From Spirosoma pollinicola (lineage in GTDB: Bacteria; Bacteroidota; Bacteroidia; Cytophagales; Spirosomataceae), in NCBI RefSeq assembly GCF_002831565.1, contig NZ_CP025096.1, positions 3,759,027 through 3,823,026 on the forward strand: DNA of 64,000 nt. The letters are read 5' to 3'. Position numbers and translations under genes: made by a program. The stretch's first letter is position 1; every line of letters begins with the position of its first letter. The notes under the pieces are model-generated. The model had not been told where the DNA came from. It searched no databases and saw nothing but the letters and a program-made list of their open reading frames with translations. This document shows positions 9,148 through 17,827 of this stretch, one piece after another.

Positions 9148-9609
9148 CTATTCTATTGGTTTGAAGAGGTACCGATCATCATAAGGTACGTCAAATTTTT
9201 GCAAAAAGGCGAGATATTCTTCTTCAAATGTTCGTTTTTGGTGATGCTCTTCCTGATTTAAGATATACTTGACGACCGAGTCAATTTGTGAATGACTGTA
9301 TGAAAAGGCACCATACCCTGTTTGCCACTCAAAATGTCCCTTAACTAACCGCTTGTTATTAATCCATTTTGACGAATCACCTTTCAGGTCTTGCATAAGC
9401 TCAGAAATAGCCTGTTTCGGATTGATACCTATAAAGGCATGAATGTGATCTGGCATTCCGTTAATGGCGAGTAGCTTATGGCCTTGATTCTGAATAATGC
9501 CAGTCATATAGCGATATAAATCTTCTTTCCACGATTGTTGGATGAGAGCATAACGGTGTTTAACGGCAAAGACAGTGTGTAAATAGATTTGGGTGTATGT
9601 GTTTGGCAT
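9148..9609 (-). CDS. REP-associated tyrosine transposase (RAYT, IS200/IS605-like Y1 family)
   Basis: The protein is 153 residues from MPNTYTQIYLHTVFAVKHR. It carries the HUH motif HIH (residues 55-57, in MPDHIHAFI) and the catalytic Tyr at about 115 (VVKYILNQEEHH), both expected for single-strand transposases of the Y1 family. An earlier in-frame ATG would start inside the flanking repeat, so the start at 9609 is preferred. REP-like hairpins with a GTCGC...GCGAC core flank it on both sides, the usual arrangement of a RAYT. It looks intact. RAYTs are often single-copy, domesticated genes that spread short palindromes. Confidence 0.9.
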   Translation of the reverse strand: MPNTYTQIYLHTVFAVKHRYALIQQSWKEDLYRYMTGIIQNQGHKLLAINGMPDHIHAFIGINPKQAISELMQDLKGDSSKWINNKRLVKGHFEWQTGYGAFSYSHSQIDSVVKYILNQEEHHQKRTFEEEYLAFLQKFDVPYDDRYLFKPIE

Positions 9610-9636
9610 GTGCGTTAGACGGTCAAACGCTGGTTC

Positions 9637-9702
9637 GGTCGCTATACGACCAGTAATTATCAAGGCTGTGTTTTTCTACAAACATTTCGTCACTAACGCG
9701 AC
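9637..9702. repeat. REP-like pair on the other side of the RAYT gene
   Basis: GGTCG-CTATA-CGACC (9637-9651) and GTCAC-TAAC-GCGAC (9689-9702) repeat the arrangement at 8956-9023 in the same orientation. Shared intervening text includes CAGTAATTATCA and CATTTCGTC. The two pairs form long imperfect direct repeats around the transposase and may mark the ends of the mobile unit. Confidence 0.75.
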
Positions 9703-9741
9703 TTTGGGCGAATTGACTATTGATATGAAGGAATTTGATAA

Positions 9742-9770
9742 TTGCCACATATCGACAAACAGTAGGTTTG
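9742..9770 (+). promoter_or_regulatory. Predicted promoter of the TIM-barrel gene
   Basis: TTG at 9742-9744 is followed after 18 nt by TAGGTTTG at 9763-9770. This fits the Bacteroidota -33 TTG and -7 TAnnTTTG pattern. The downstream ATG is 55 nt away. Confidence 0.6.
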
Positions 9771-9824
9771 CGCCTTTTTCTCATTTACTGTATTATCGCA
9801 AAACGCCTGAATCCCGTTCCATTC

Positions 9825-10769
9825 ATGTCTCAATCTGTAACTCGTCGTCAAACGCTGGCGGCTCTGACTGCCTCTGTAGGGGCAACACTCTCGACTAATT
9901 CGCTGCAAGCGATGCCTGTGCCAACTGCTCAGTCTTCTTTCACGATTTGCCTGAACATGAGTACGATTCGGGGGCACAAGCTGGGTTTTGTTAAAGAGCT
10001 GGAAGCAGCCTCAAAAGCTGGTTTTCGCTCGGTCGAAATCTGGATTGAGACGTTACAGACCTATTTGAAAAATGGGGGAACGACGGCTGAAGCCCGTAAA
10101 GTGCTGGCCGATACTGGTATAAAGATCGAAAATGCCATTGGGTTTGCTCCCTGGATTATTGACGATGAAGCCGCCCGTGCAAAGGGACTTGCTCAACTCA
10201 AGAGCGAAATGGAAATGCTGGCCGAGGTGGGTTGCAAGCGTGTAGCGACTCCGCCAATTGGTGCGCAATCGCCGGGGAGCCCCAAAGTTGATTTATACAA
10301 AGCCGCTGAACGTTATCGCGCTATTCTGGAAATAGGAGATAAAACAGGCGTTGTACCACAACTGGAATTGTGGGGTTTCTCGCCAAACCTGAGCCGTTTA
10401 AGCGAAGTTATGTTTGTGGCTATCGAGAGCGGGCATCCATCGGCACGGGTATTACTGGATATTTATCACTTATATAAAGGTGGGTCAGGAAATACAATGC
10501 TTCCTTTGGTTGGGAAATCGGCTATTGAGGTTTTCCACGTCAATGACTACACCGCCAACTTTACCCGTGAAAAAATAGTCGATGCCGACCGTGTGTTTCC
10601 GGGCGATGGCGTTGCACCAATTCGCGAAACGTTGAAACTCATAAAGCGCACCGATCAGCCAATCGTGGTATCGCTAGAGGTTTTCAACAAAGACTACTAC
10701 GCACAGGATGCACTGACCGTTACAAAAACAGCAATGGCGAAGATGAAAGCGATGGTAGCCGGGCTTTAG
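9825..10769 (+). CDS. Sugar phosphate isomerase/epimerase-like TIM-barrel protein with Tat-like signal
   Basis: The start at 9825 gives 314 residues beginning [14 protein letters not shown], with twin arginines and a hydrophobic stretch suggesting Tat export. The mature part has the xylose-isomerase-like TIM-barrel pattern ([43 protein letters not shown]), with acidic and His residues that usually bind a divalent metal. Members include hydroxypyruvate isomerases, epimerases and 3-ketoglucoside-processing enzymes; the substrate here is not deducible. It converges with the SDR gene on the other strand, sharing 4 nt at the stop codons. Confidence 0.8.
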   Translation: MSQSVTRRQTLAALTASVGATLSTNSLQAMPVPTAQSSFTICLNMSTIRGHKLGFVKELEAASKAGFRSVEIWIETLQTYLKNGGTTAEARKVLADTGIKIENAIGFAPWIIDDEAARAKGLAQLKSEMEMLAEVGCKRVATPPIGAQSPGSPKVDLYKAAERYRAILEIGDKTGVVPQLELWGFSPNLSRLSEVMFVAIESGHPSARVLLDIYHLYKGGSGNTMLPLVGKSAIEVFHVNDYTANFTREKIVDADRVFPGDGVAPIRETLKLIKRTDQPIVVSLEVFNKDYYAQDALTVTKTAMAKMKAMVAGL

Positions 10770-11536
10770 TAAGCCCAGGCCATCAGGCCGCCATCAGCCG
10801 AAATCGTTTGGCCCGTGACATAGCCCGATGCGGGCATACACAGAAAGGAGACTACCGACGCCACTTCTTCCGGCTCACCAACACGGTTCATAGGCGTTCG
10901 TTTAAGAATAGCTGCTAACTTTTCGAGGTTGGTCAGTACAGGCGTTGCCAAAGGTGTTTTAATATACCAGGGCGCAACGGCATTTACCCGAATACCGTCG
11001 GGTGCCCACTCAACCGCGAGGTTACGGGTTAGTTGGAGCATAGCCGCTTTGGTCATGCCGTAGAGTGAGCCGCTACTGGTGTGGGCTAAACCCGATACCG
11101 ATGAAACCATCACAACTTTTCCGTTGGCTGATGCTTTCAGCAAGTGATAAGCCGCTTGGGTCAACTCATAAGCTGATCGTAGGTTGGTATTAAGCACATG
11201 GTCATACTCGGCCGGACTGTAGTCTGCTGTGGCTTTGCGGACGTTGGTACCCGCATTATTAACCAGAATATCCAAGCTATCCCATTGTGCTTTCACGGCC
11301 TCAATAATCTGAGCAGCGACACCCGGTTGGCTTACATCGGCCGCTAGCCCCGCTACCGTATGACCTTGTTGTCGGTACTCTGCCAGTTGTTGCTGGAGCA
11401 ACGAATTGTCGCGGGCGACGATGAAGACAGAAGCACCGAGGTCCAGAAACTGCCGGACAATAGCCTCACCGATTCCTTTGGTTCCGCCCGTTACAAGGGC
11501 GTGTTGGCCGCTAAGCGACCAGAGCGATTGGTTCAT
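10766..11536 (-). CDS. SDR family oxidoreductase (tropinone-reductase-like)
   Basis: This 256-residue classical short-chain dehydrogenase has the cofactor motif TGGTKGIG (about residues 16-23), NNAG, the catalytic Ser and YGMTK (Tyr-x-x-x-Lys), and the C-terminal GQTISADGG. The GTKGIG form and overall pattern are close to tropinone-reductase-like SDRs. Its substrate is unknown. It is divergent from the M16 peptidase operon (49-nt gap) and convergent with the TIM-barrel gene. Confidence 0.88.
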   Translation of the reverse strand: MNQSLWSLSGQHALVTGGTKGIGEAIVRQFLDLGASVFIVARDNSLLQQQLAEYRQQGHTVAGLAADVSQPGVAAQIIEAVKAQWDSLDILVNNAGTNVRKATADYSPAEYDHVLNTNLRSAYELTQAAYHLLKASANGKVVMVSSVSGLAHTSSGSLYGMTKAAMLQLTRNLAVEWAPDGIRVNAVAPWYIKTPLATPVLTNLEKLAAILKRTPMNRVGEPEEVASVVSFLCMPASGYVTGQTISADGGLMAWAY

Positions 11537-11585
11537 GAGCTAAAGGTCATTAATTTTAGCTTTTCTCCAAACTAAAAACTAGCTC

Positions 11586-12929
11586 ATGAACAAACGAATG
11601 GGGCTTTTAGCCGTATTGACACTCTCGGTAAGTGTTGTACTGGCCCAAAATAAGCCCAAAGCGGAGGACGTACAGACGTTCACGCTCAAGAATGGTATGA
11701 AATTCATGGTTCTCGAAGACCATTCCATTCCCAACGCTAACTTTTACTCATTCTGGAAAGTTGGCTCCCGTAACGAAGTACACGGAATAACTGGTCTGTC
11801 TCACTTTTTTGAGCACATGATGTTCAATGGTGCTAAAAAGTACGGCCCTAAACAGTTTGACCGCGTGATGGAAGCCAATGGCGGCTCAAACAATGCCTAT
11901 ACAACGCAAAATACGACAGTGTATACAGACTGGTTCCAAAGCGGGGCGCTGGAAACGATTTTCGGCTTGGAAGCCGACCGGATTCGTGATCTGGCCATTG
12001 ACCCAAAAATGGTAGACAGTGAGCGGGGTGTGGTGCTGTCGGAGCGGAGTACGGGGCTGGAAAATAGTAATTATCGGGTTATCAGTGAACTGGTAGAGGC
12101 TACAGCTTTTGTCGAGCATCCGTATATGTTTCCGGTTATAGGCTTTGAGTCGGATATTAAAAAGTGGACGCAAGCCGATCTGGAAAAGTATTTCAAAACC
12201 TACTACTCACCGAATAACGCGGTAGCTGTGGTTGTGGGAGATGTAACGCCGGCACAGGTGAAGAAACTTGCAGAGCAATATATTGAGCCCATTCCAGCGC
12301 AAAAAATGCCCGATAGCCTGCGTACCGTTGAGCCACCCCAAAACGGCGAACGGCGCGTAACGACCTACAAAGACGTAGCAACGCCGAATATTTTGCTGGC
12401 TTATCATACACCCGCTACCCGTCACCCCGACTATTACGCGCTCGATTTGCTGAGTGGTGTTTTAAGTTCGGGTAACTCGTCGCGTCTTGTCAAATCGCTG
12501 GTGCTTGACTCGACCATCGCATCACGGGCATTTACCAATTTTGGCGAATCATTCGATCCGAGTCTACTCTCAATTTATGCCATTGCCGCCAGTGGTGTTT
12601 CGGCTGAACAGTTAGAACGTTCGGTGCTGCATCAAATCGATAAGGTAGTTAATGACGGAATTACGGATGTAGAACTGCAGAAATTGAAGAACCAGAAGCT
12701 GATGGAGTTTTATCGGACTATGGAGTCGATCAACGGGAAAGCAAACTCGCTGGGTACGTATGAACTGTTCTTTGGGGATTACAAAAAGCTCTACGAAGCG
12801 CCATCTCTGTATGAGAAGGTAACGAAAGAAGATGTTCAACGCGTAGCCAAAACGTATCTGACAAGCCGCAATCGAACGGTTGGTTACCTGTTGCCGGAGC
12901 CCAAAGCGAATCCCGTTAAAAACAATTGA
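11586..12929 (+). CDS. M16 family zinc peptidase, catalytic subunit, secreted
   Basis: The 447-residue protein has a signal peptide (cleavage after about residue 20, VVLAQ) and the inverted zinc motif HxxEH (HFFEH, residues 73-77), with the downstream Glu expected in EADRIRDLAI. It is the size of a half-pitrilysin, like the catalytic subunit of processing-peptidase heterodimers. The next gene encodes a paralogue lacking the motif, so the two likely form a periplasmic heterodimer. Confidence 0.92.
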   Translation: MNKRMGLLAVLTLSVSVVLAQNKPKAEDVQTFTLKNGMKFMVLEDHSIPNANFYSFWKVGSRNEVHGITGLSHFFEHMMFNGAKKYGPKQFDRVMEANGGSNNAYTTQNTTVYTDWFQSGALETIFGLEADRIRDLAIDPKMVDSERGVVLSERSTGLENSNYRVISELVEATAFVEHPYMFPVIGFESDIKKWTQADLEKYFKTYYSPNNAVAVVVGDVTPAQVKKLAEQYIEPIPAQKMPDSLRTVEPPQNGERRVTTYKDVATPNILLAYHTPATRHPDYYALDLLSGVLSSGNSSRLVKSLVLDSTIASRAFTNFGESFDPSLLSIYAIAASGVSAEQLERSVLHQIDKVVNDGITDVELQKLKNQKLMEFYRTMESINGKANSLGTYELFFGDYKKLYEAPSLYEKVTKEDVQRVAKTYLTSRNRTVGYLLPEPKANPVKNN

Positions 12930-12942
12930 TACGAAACAATTC

Positions 12943-12977
12943 AAACCTATAAGGTTTCAAAAACCATGTAGGTTTCG
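12943..12977. repeat. Short AAACCT/AGGTTT palindromes between the M16 genes
   Basis: AAACCT-ATA-AGGTTT (12943-12957) is followed by a second, looser AAACC...AGGTTT pair. Small REP-like hairpins of this kind recur in the window. There is no T-run, so a terminator role is doubtful. Confidence 0.45.
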
Positions 12978-12992
12978 CCATAAAATCACTCA

Positions 12993-14369
12993 ATGAAATA
13001 CATATTCACTCTCTTTATTACCCTCATTGTAACGGGCGCGTCGCTGGCGCAAACGTTCAAGGTGCCGCCCTACCAAAAGTTCAAGCTGAAGAATGGCATG
13101 ACGGTTTATTTGATGGAGCAGCATGAGGTGCCGCTAATCAATATCTCCGCCGTATTTGATGCCGGGGCCGTTCAGGATGGAAACCGCTACGGTCTGGCCA
13201 GTATGACTGCCGAAGCACTGCTGTTTGGCAGTTCGAAATATACGAAAGCACAACTGGAAGAAAAGACCGAATACGTGGGCGCGAGCGTAGATACCTACGC
13301 GGGAAAAGAAGTTGCCAAACTGACCGCATCGTTTGCGGTAAAAGATCAGGACTTGCTGTTCGATATTATTCAGGATGTGATCACGAAGCCAACCTTCGAT
13401 CAGGCTGAATTCGATAAATACAAGCAACGTCAGTTGCTTCAGCTAACGCAACAAAAGGAGAGTCCACGGGGTGTCATGTCCTCGTACTTTAATCGGTTCG
13501 TATTCGAAAATCATCCCTATGCCAATCCATTAATGGGTACGCCGAATTCCGTATCAGCGATTTCAGCAGCCGATGCCCGACAGTTCTATCAAAAGAACTT
13601 CACCACCGACCGGGCGGCTATTGCTATTGTAGGTGATTTCAGTACACCGGCTATGAAAAAGCGCATTACGGATTTGTTTGGTAACTGGAAAACAGCGGCC
13701 GCAACTTCGCCAGTCCTGGCAGAACCCACCGTTGCGTTCGATAAAAGCCGCGTGTTGCTGGTAAATAAAGACGACGCTCGTGAAACAACCTTCATGATTG
13801 GCGGGAAAGGAATTACCAGAAATAACCCTGATTACATTCCGGTTATTGTCGTAAACACGATTCTGGGTGGCCGTTTTACATCCTGGCTCAACGATGCATT
13901 ACGCGTTAATTCAGGGCTGACCTATGGCGCCAGCAGTCAATTTGGCACGCTTCGGAAAAGCGGCACGTTTGCCATTTCGACGTTCACTAAAGTCAGCACG
14001 ACCACGCAGGCTATCGACATGGCCTTGCAGGTTCTCGACAGTTTGCACCGGACAGGAATCGACGAAAAAACCCTTTCATCGGCCAAAAACTATGTGAAAG
14101 CTGATTTTCCGCCCAGATACGAGTCGGCTAGTGAACTGGCGAACTTATTAACGGATATGTTTAGTCTTGGCTTTGACGAGTCATTCATTAATGATTTTCA
14201 GAAGAATGTGGATGGCCTGACGGTGGCCAAGACCCGCCAGATTATTGACCAATATTTTCCAAAAGACAAACTTCAGTTTGTACTGGTCGGTAAGGCTGAA
14301 ACCATTCGGGATAAGGTGAAAAAGTACGGAACCATCACTGAGAAAGAAATAAAGGCCGAGGGGTTTTAA
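12993..14369 (+). CDS. M16 family peptidase-like protein, non-catalytic subunit
   Basis: The 458-residue secreted protein (signal MKYIFTLFITLIVTGASLAQ) has the M16 fold signatures but lacks HxxEH. The corresponding place reads RYGLASMTAEALLFGS. The C-terminal M16 domain keeps RVNSGLTYGASSQF, the Arg-Tyr region that contacts substrate in catalytic partners. By analogy with mitochondrial and bacterial M16B pairs it is the non-catalytic partner of the preceding gene. The stop codon lies inside a perfect palindrome (GGGGTTTTAAACCCC, 14360-14374). Confidence 0.9.
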   Translation: MKYIFTLFITLIVTGASLAQTFKVPPYQKFKLKNGMTVYLMEQHEVPLINISAVFDAGAVQDGNRYGLASMTAEALLFGSSKYTKAQLEEKTEYVGASVDTYAGKEVAKLTASFAVKDQDLLFDIIQDVITKPTFDQAEFDKYKQRQLLQLTQQKESPRGVMSSYFNRFVFENHPYANPLMGTPNSVSAISAADARQFYQKNFTTDRAAIAIVGDFSTPAMKKRITDLFGNWKTAAATSPVLAEPTVAFDKSRVLLVNKDDARETTFMIGGKGITRNNPDYIPVIVVNTILGGRFTSWLNDALRVNSGLTYGASSQFGTLRKSGTFAISTFTKVSTTTQAIDMALQVLDSLHRTGIDEKTLSSAKNYVKADFPPRYESASELANLLTDMFSLGFDESFINDFQKNVDGLTVAKTRQIIDQYFPKDKLQFVLVGKAETIRDKVKKYGTITEKEIKAEGF

Positions 14370-14386
14370 ACCCCGGTTAATACAAT

Positions 14387-14441
14387 AGCACAGCGCGTAT
14401 AGAGGAAGTTACTTTGTAGATTTCTTTATACACGCTGTGCT
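14387..14441. terminator. Hairpin between the M16 operon and the cobalamin riboswitch
   Basis: The arms AGCACAGCGCGTATA (14387-14401) and TATACACGCTGTGCT (14427-14441) pair over 15 bp with one mismatch. There is no T-run, so it may be an inverted-repeat element or a rho-independent-like stop for the peptidase operon. Confidence 0.45.
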
Positions 14442-14459
14442 GTCCTGTTAAAATTCATC

Positions 14460-14467
14460 TACCTTTG
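14460..14467 (+). promoter_or_regulatory. Predicted promoter of the cobalamin operon (TACCTTTG)
   Basis: TACCTTTG matches the -7 consensus TAnnTTTG and lies just upstream of the riboswitch aptamer, where the transcription start is expected. No clear TTG box is visible upstream. Confidence 0.6.
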
Positions 14468-14477
14468 CCTTAAGTTT

Positions 14478-14770
14478 TCGGTGCCTGATGCTGCTTCATG
14501 GTAGCTTTCAAGGCTTAAAAGGGAAGTTGGTGTAAAACCAATGCTGTCCCCGCAACTGTAAGTCTTAAGGAATGGGTAATTGATAATGTAGAATGAATAA
14601 TGGTGTCAAATCCATATTCCATTTTTCAGTGTCCATTCCAAAATCGGTTCAATCTACGTAACCACTGCGCTGAGTATCAGTGTGGGAAGGTCCGAACCGA
14701 TGAGACGAGCCAGGAGACCTGCCGAAGACCATCCGTTGTTCTGGCGTTCGGAGGAAACGCCCCAATCGCG
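14478..14770 (+). promoter_or_regulatory. Cobalamin riboswitch
   Basis: Conserved blocks of the cobalamin aptamer occur in order: GGTGCC...GCTTCATGGTAGC, AAAAGGGAA...GGTGTAAAACC, CTGTCCCCGCAACTGTAAG (14544-14562), and the B12 box GCCAGGAGACCTGCC (14709-14723). The variable region between the core and the B12 box is expanded by a hairpin-forming AATG-rich insert (GGAATGG...CCATTCC, about 14571-14640). A GGGCC/GGCCC hairpin (about 14778-14799) just before the first gene may be the expression platform. It is expected to repress the downstream BtuB operon when adenosylcobalamin is bound. Confidence 0.93.
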
Positions 14771-14818
14771 TGCTAATGGGCCCTCATACTGGCGGCCCGT
14801 TGTTTAAAGGCACTCTTT

Positions 14819-16774
14819 TTGTACAATATATTGAAACAGATCACCCTTCATTGGTGGATTATTGGCCTGTTGTTCGGCTGGTTAGCTGGGCATAGCAGTT
14901 TCGCGCAAACCGATTCATTGGCGCAGTCGGCGTCTGTTGTTTCGTTGTCGGCAATAACGGTACGGGCTATTGCGCCCGAACGGTTCCTGGCGGGGCAGAA
15001 ACTTCAGCGTATCGACTCGACAACGCTGCTCCAGTTTCGTTTTGGGTCGCTAACAGATTTACTGTCGTTCAATACCCCATTGGCATTCAAAAATTACGGC
15101 CCCGGTCAGTTGGCAACGGTTGCCTTTCGGGGAACCTCCGCGAATCATACCGCCGTACTTTGGAATGGCATCAACATCAACCAGCCTAATCTTGGCCTGA
15201 CTGATTTTTCAACGCTGCCCGTTGCTGGTTTCGACCGACTGTCGGTTCAGTATGGCTCATCGGCGAGTGTGGTTGGGTCTGACGCTGTGGGTGGGAGTGT
15301 TCTGCTAGGGAGTAGTCCTGTTTGGCAACCGGGCATTCGGGTGACGCTGGGGCAGCAGTTTGCCAGCTTTCAAAATAACCAGACGCAGCTCGGTGTCCGG
15401 TATAGTACGGCTTTGGGGGCCAACTGGAAGCTATCGGGTAAGACGTTCGCCTATCGAAATCAGTTCAATAATGCCTACCTGTCTACCGAACGTCGGAATT
15501 ACTTTTTGGAACAGTCGACAACGGCGCAGCGGGGAGTGGTTCAGGATTTGTATTTCCTGCACAAAAGTGGTCGGCAGTTGTCGGTCAATGTGTGGCTGAC
15601 CGACAACGACCTCATCTTATCTCCCAAAGATACTATCGCCCGCGAACGTACCCGGACGCAATCTGCCCGCTTTCTCACGACTTACGAAACCAATCATTTG
15701 ACCCTTCGCCTGGGCTGGATTCATGACATTCTTGATTACGCCAAGGGTAATTTTGATCTGCCAAGTCATACAGAAACAGACCGCTTTATCAGCCGCGCCG
15801 AACGGGAATTTGCGCTCACGCCCATTAAAGCTAATCTATCGGTAAACCTGCGCATTGGGGGCGAATGGTCGCACTACCGTACTCGAACGGACGGCTATGT
15901 CCGTCCATTAATCGAAGAAGACCGGGGTGATTTATATGCACTACTTCGACTTCAGACCGCCCGATGGCTGGTGTCTGCAACTATTCGGCAGGCATTCGTA
16001 ACGCATTTCAATCCACCGCTCACCCCTTCGTTAGGTGCCGAATACCGGCTGGTGAAGCATACTATGTTTGAACTAACTGCCAAAGGAGCCATAAGCCGGA
16101 GTTATCGCGTGCCAACGCTCAATGAACGTTATTGGGCTGATTTGGGCAACCCGAACCTGTTGCCCGAACGTGGTTTCAATCTGGAAGCCGGACTTGCTTC
16201 AACGCTTGTTCTCAACGAAAACCTACGCTTAACATCTGAAGCAACGGTCTACCGAAATCGGGTTGACAATTGGACGTACTGGAATCCGGCCACAAACTAT
16301 CATGTCGAAAATTTGCAGCTAGTTCTCGCTCGTGGAGGAGAACTGACCGCATCGCTGGCATACGTCAATAAAATCTGGCGGGCTGGTTTTCGAGCAGGGT
16401 ACGCCCTGACACGCTCATCGCAGGAGCGGGCGTATGATACCTATTCGCAGGATGTCGTAGGCAAGCAACTGGTCTACGTTCCCATCCACACCGAAACACT
16501 CAATGCCTATTTGCAGCGTGGTCAAACGCGCCTGACTATACAAACGCAGGCCAGTTCGCGCCGGTACATCACCTTCGACAATAGTCAGTTTTTTAAGGGC
16601 GTTGCACTAACGAATCTACTTCTGGAAACAACAACTAAACTCGGCCCGGTCCCCATTCGGCTACAGGGTCAAATCAATAATGTATTCGATGCCTTATCGT
16701 TCAGTGTGAAGCGGAATGCTTTGCCGGGACGAAACTGGGCGCTCAATGTTCTTATCAATTTTTCGTCTAACTAA
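14819..16774 (+). CDS. btuB: TonB-dependent outer-membrane receptor, BtuB-like (cobalamin uptake)
   Basis: The 651-residue protein has a signal peptide ending near SSFAQ, a plug domain (LLSFNTPLAFKNYGPGQLA, VLWNGININQPNLG, GSDAVGGSVLL) and a long beta-barrel ending in an aromatic-rich strand. No ATG is available before the signal peptide, so a TTG start is assigned at 14819 (14831 is an alternative). The cobalamin riboswitch directly upstream and the BtuG-like gene 3 nt downstream support vitamin B12 as substrate. Substrate is inferred from context. Confidence 0.9.
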   Translation: MYNILKQITLHWWIIGLLFGWLAGHSSFAQTDSLAQSASVVSLSAITVRAIAPERFLAGQKLQRIDSTTLLQFRFGSLTDLLSFNTPLAFKNYGPGQLATVAFRGTSANHTAVLWNGININQPNLGLTDFSTLPVAGFDRLSVQYGSSASVVGSDAVGGSVLLGSSPVWQPGIRVTLGQQFASFQNNQTQLGVRYSTALGANWKLSGKTFAYRNQFNNAYLSTERRNYFLEQSTTAQRGVVQDLYFLHKSGRQLSVNVWLTDNDLILSPKDTIARERTRTQSARFLTTYETNHLTLRLGWIHDILDYAKGNFDLPSHTETDRFISRAEREFALTPIKANLSVNLRIGGEWSHYRTRTDGYVRPLIEEDRGDLYALLRLQTARWLVSATIRQAFVTHFNPPLTPSLGAEYRLVKHTMFELTAKGAISRSYRVPTLNERYWADLGNPNLLPERGFNLEAGLASTLVLNENLRLTSEATVYRNRVDNWTYWNPATNYHVENLQLVLARGGELTASLAYVNKIWRAGFRAGYALTRSSQERAYDTYSQDVVGKQLVYVPIHTETLNAYLQRGQTRLTIQTQASSRRYITFDNSQFFKGVALTNLLLETTTKLGPVPIRLQGQINNVFDALSFSVKRNALPGRNWALNVLINFSSN

Positions 16775-16777
16775 ATC

Positions 16778-17827
16778 ATGAAGTACCAATCAACGAAAAG
16801 AATTGCGCTTGGCTTGCTGGCCCTTAGCGTTTGGAATTGTAAAACAACTGATCCCGATCCGATTCCTTATGAATCAGGCGTATTTATATTGAATGCTGGC
16901 AATTTTAGTGATAACAACGGAACAATTTCGTTTCTGTCGCGTACTGGCAATACGGTTGCAACGAATATTCTGCAGGCCGCCAATCCATCCTTACTCCCAA
17001 GCGGGGGGGTACAGGGCTATACCGAAGTGAATGGTAAAGGGCTGATTCTAGTCGATAACACGGCTGCAAGTCAGGATAAAGTAGAGATTGTTGAATCTGG
17101 TACATTTAAGTCACGTGCTACGTTGAAATCGCCGGATATCGAGAACCCACGTCAGGTGATTTCGGCCGGGCCTAATAAAGCCTACATAAGTTGCTGGGAT
17201 GTTTCAGGTTCTGGCGGGGCATTCTATAAAGACCCCGGTTATATTGCGGTTGTTGATCTGAACACAAGTACAGTGGTAAAAAAAATACCGGCGGTGAAAG
17301 GTGTAGAGAAAATGGTTATTGCCGGAACTGAAGCATTTGTTGGAAGCAACACCTACAGTGGCGATAAAACGCTCCTAATCATTGACCTGAATACCGACAC
17401 CGAAAAACAACGTATTGCTTTTGGGTCAACTCCTGAACCATTGGCCCTGGATGCAACAGGTAAATTATGGATTCAGACGGGTAATGATCTAGTTCAGCTT
17501 GATCCTCAAACCCGACTGATTGCCAAACGATTGACCTTCGCCAGTGCACCCGGGTCGGTTACCTTTAGTACAGATAAACGTTCGTTCATTTATACGTTAA
17601 ACGGTAAAACATACCGGTTGCCTGTAGACGCCAATTCTGCTTTGGGTAGCCAGATTTTGGCTCGCTCATTTAGCTCGCTTGGCATCGATCCGCAAACCAA
17701 ACGAATTTACGGCAGCGTTATTCCTTCTTATAAACAGGCGGGTTATGTGCTTCGATACGAGGAAAGTGGGGCGCTAATTGACTCTGTTAAGGCAGAAATT
17801 GCCCCATCGGGCTTTTACTTCCGATGA
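16778..17827 (+). CDS. BtuG-like surface lipoprotein, DUF5074 beta-propeller
   Basis: The 349-residue protein starts with a lipoprotein signal (Cys21 in LSVWNC). It contains repeated beta-propeller blades (GYIAVVDLNTSTVVKKI, LLIIDLNTDTEKQRIAFG, KLWIQTGNDLVQLDP). Family knowledge: Bacteroides BtuG binds cobalamin on the cell surface with very high affinity and caps BtuB. The arrangement riboswitch-btuB-btuG-like matches. A role as B12 capture lipoprotein is therefore likely. Confidence 0.82.
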   Translation: MKYQSTKRIALGLLALSVWNCKTTDPDPIPYESGVFILNAGNFSDNNGTISFLSRTGNTVATNILQAANPSLLPSGGVQGYTEVNGKGLILVDNTAASQDKVEIVESGTFKSRATLKSPDIENPRQVISAGPNKAYISCWDVSGSGGAFYKDPGYIAVVDLNTSTVVKKIPAVKGVEKMVIAGTEAFVGSNTYSGDKTLLIIDLNTDTEKQRIAFGSTPEPLALDATGKLWIQTGNDLVQLDPQTRLIAKRLTFASAPGSVTFSTDKRSFIYTLNGKTYRLPVDANSALGSQILARSFSSLGIDPQTKRIYGSVIPSYKQAGYVLRYEESGALIDSVKAEIAPSGFYFR

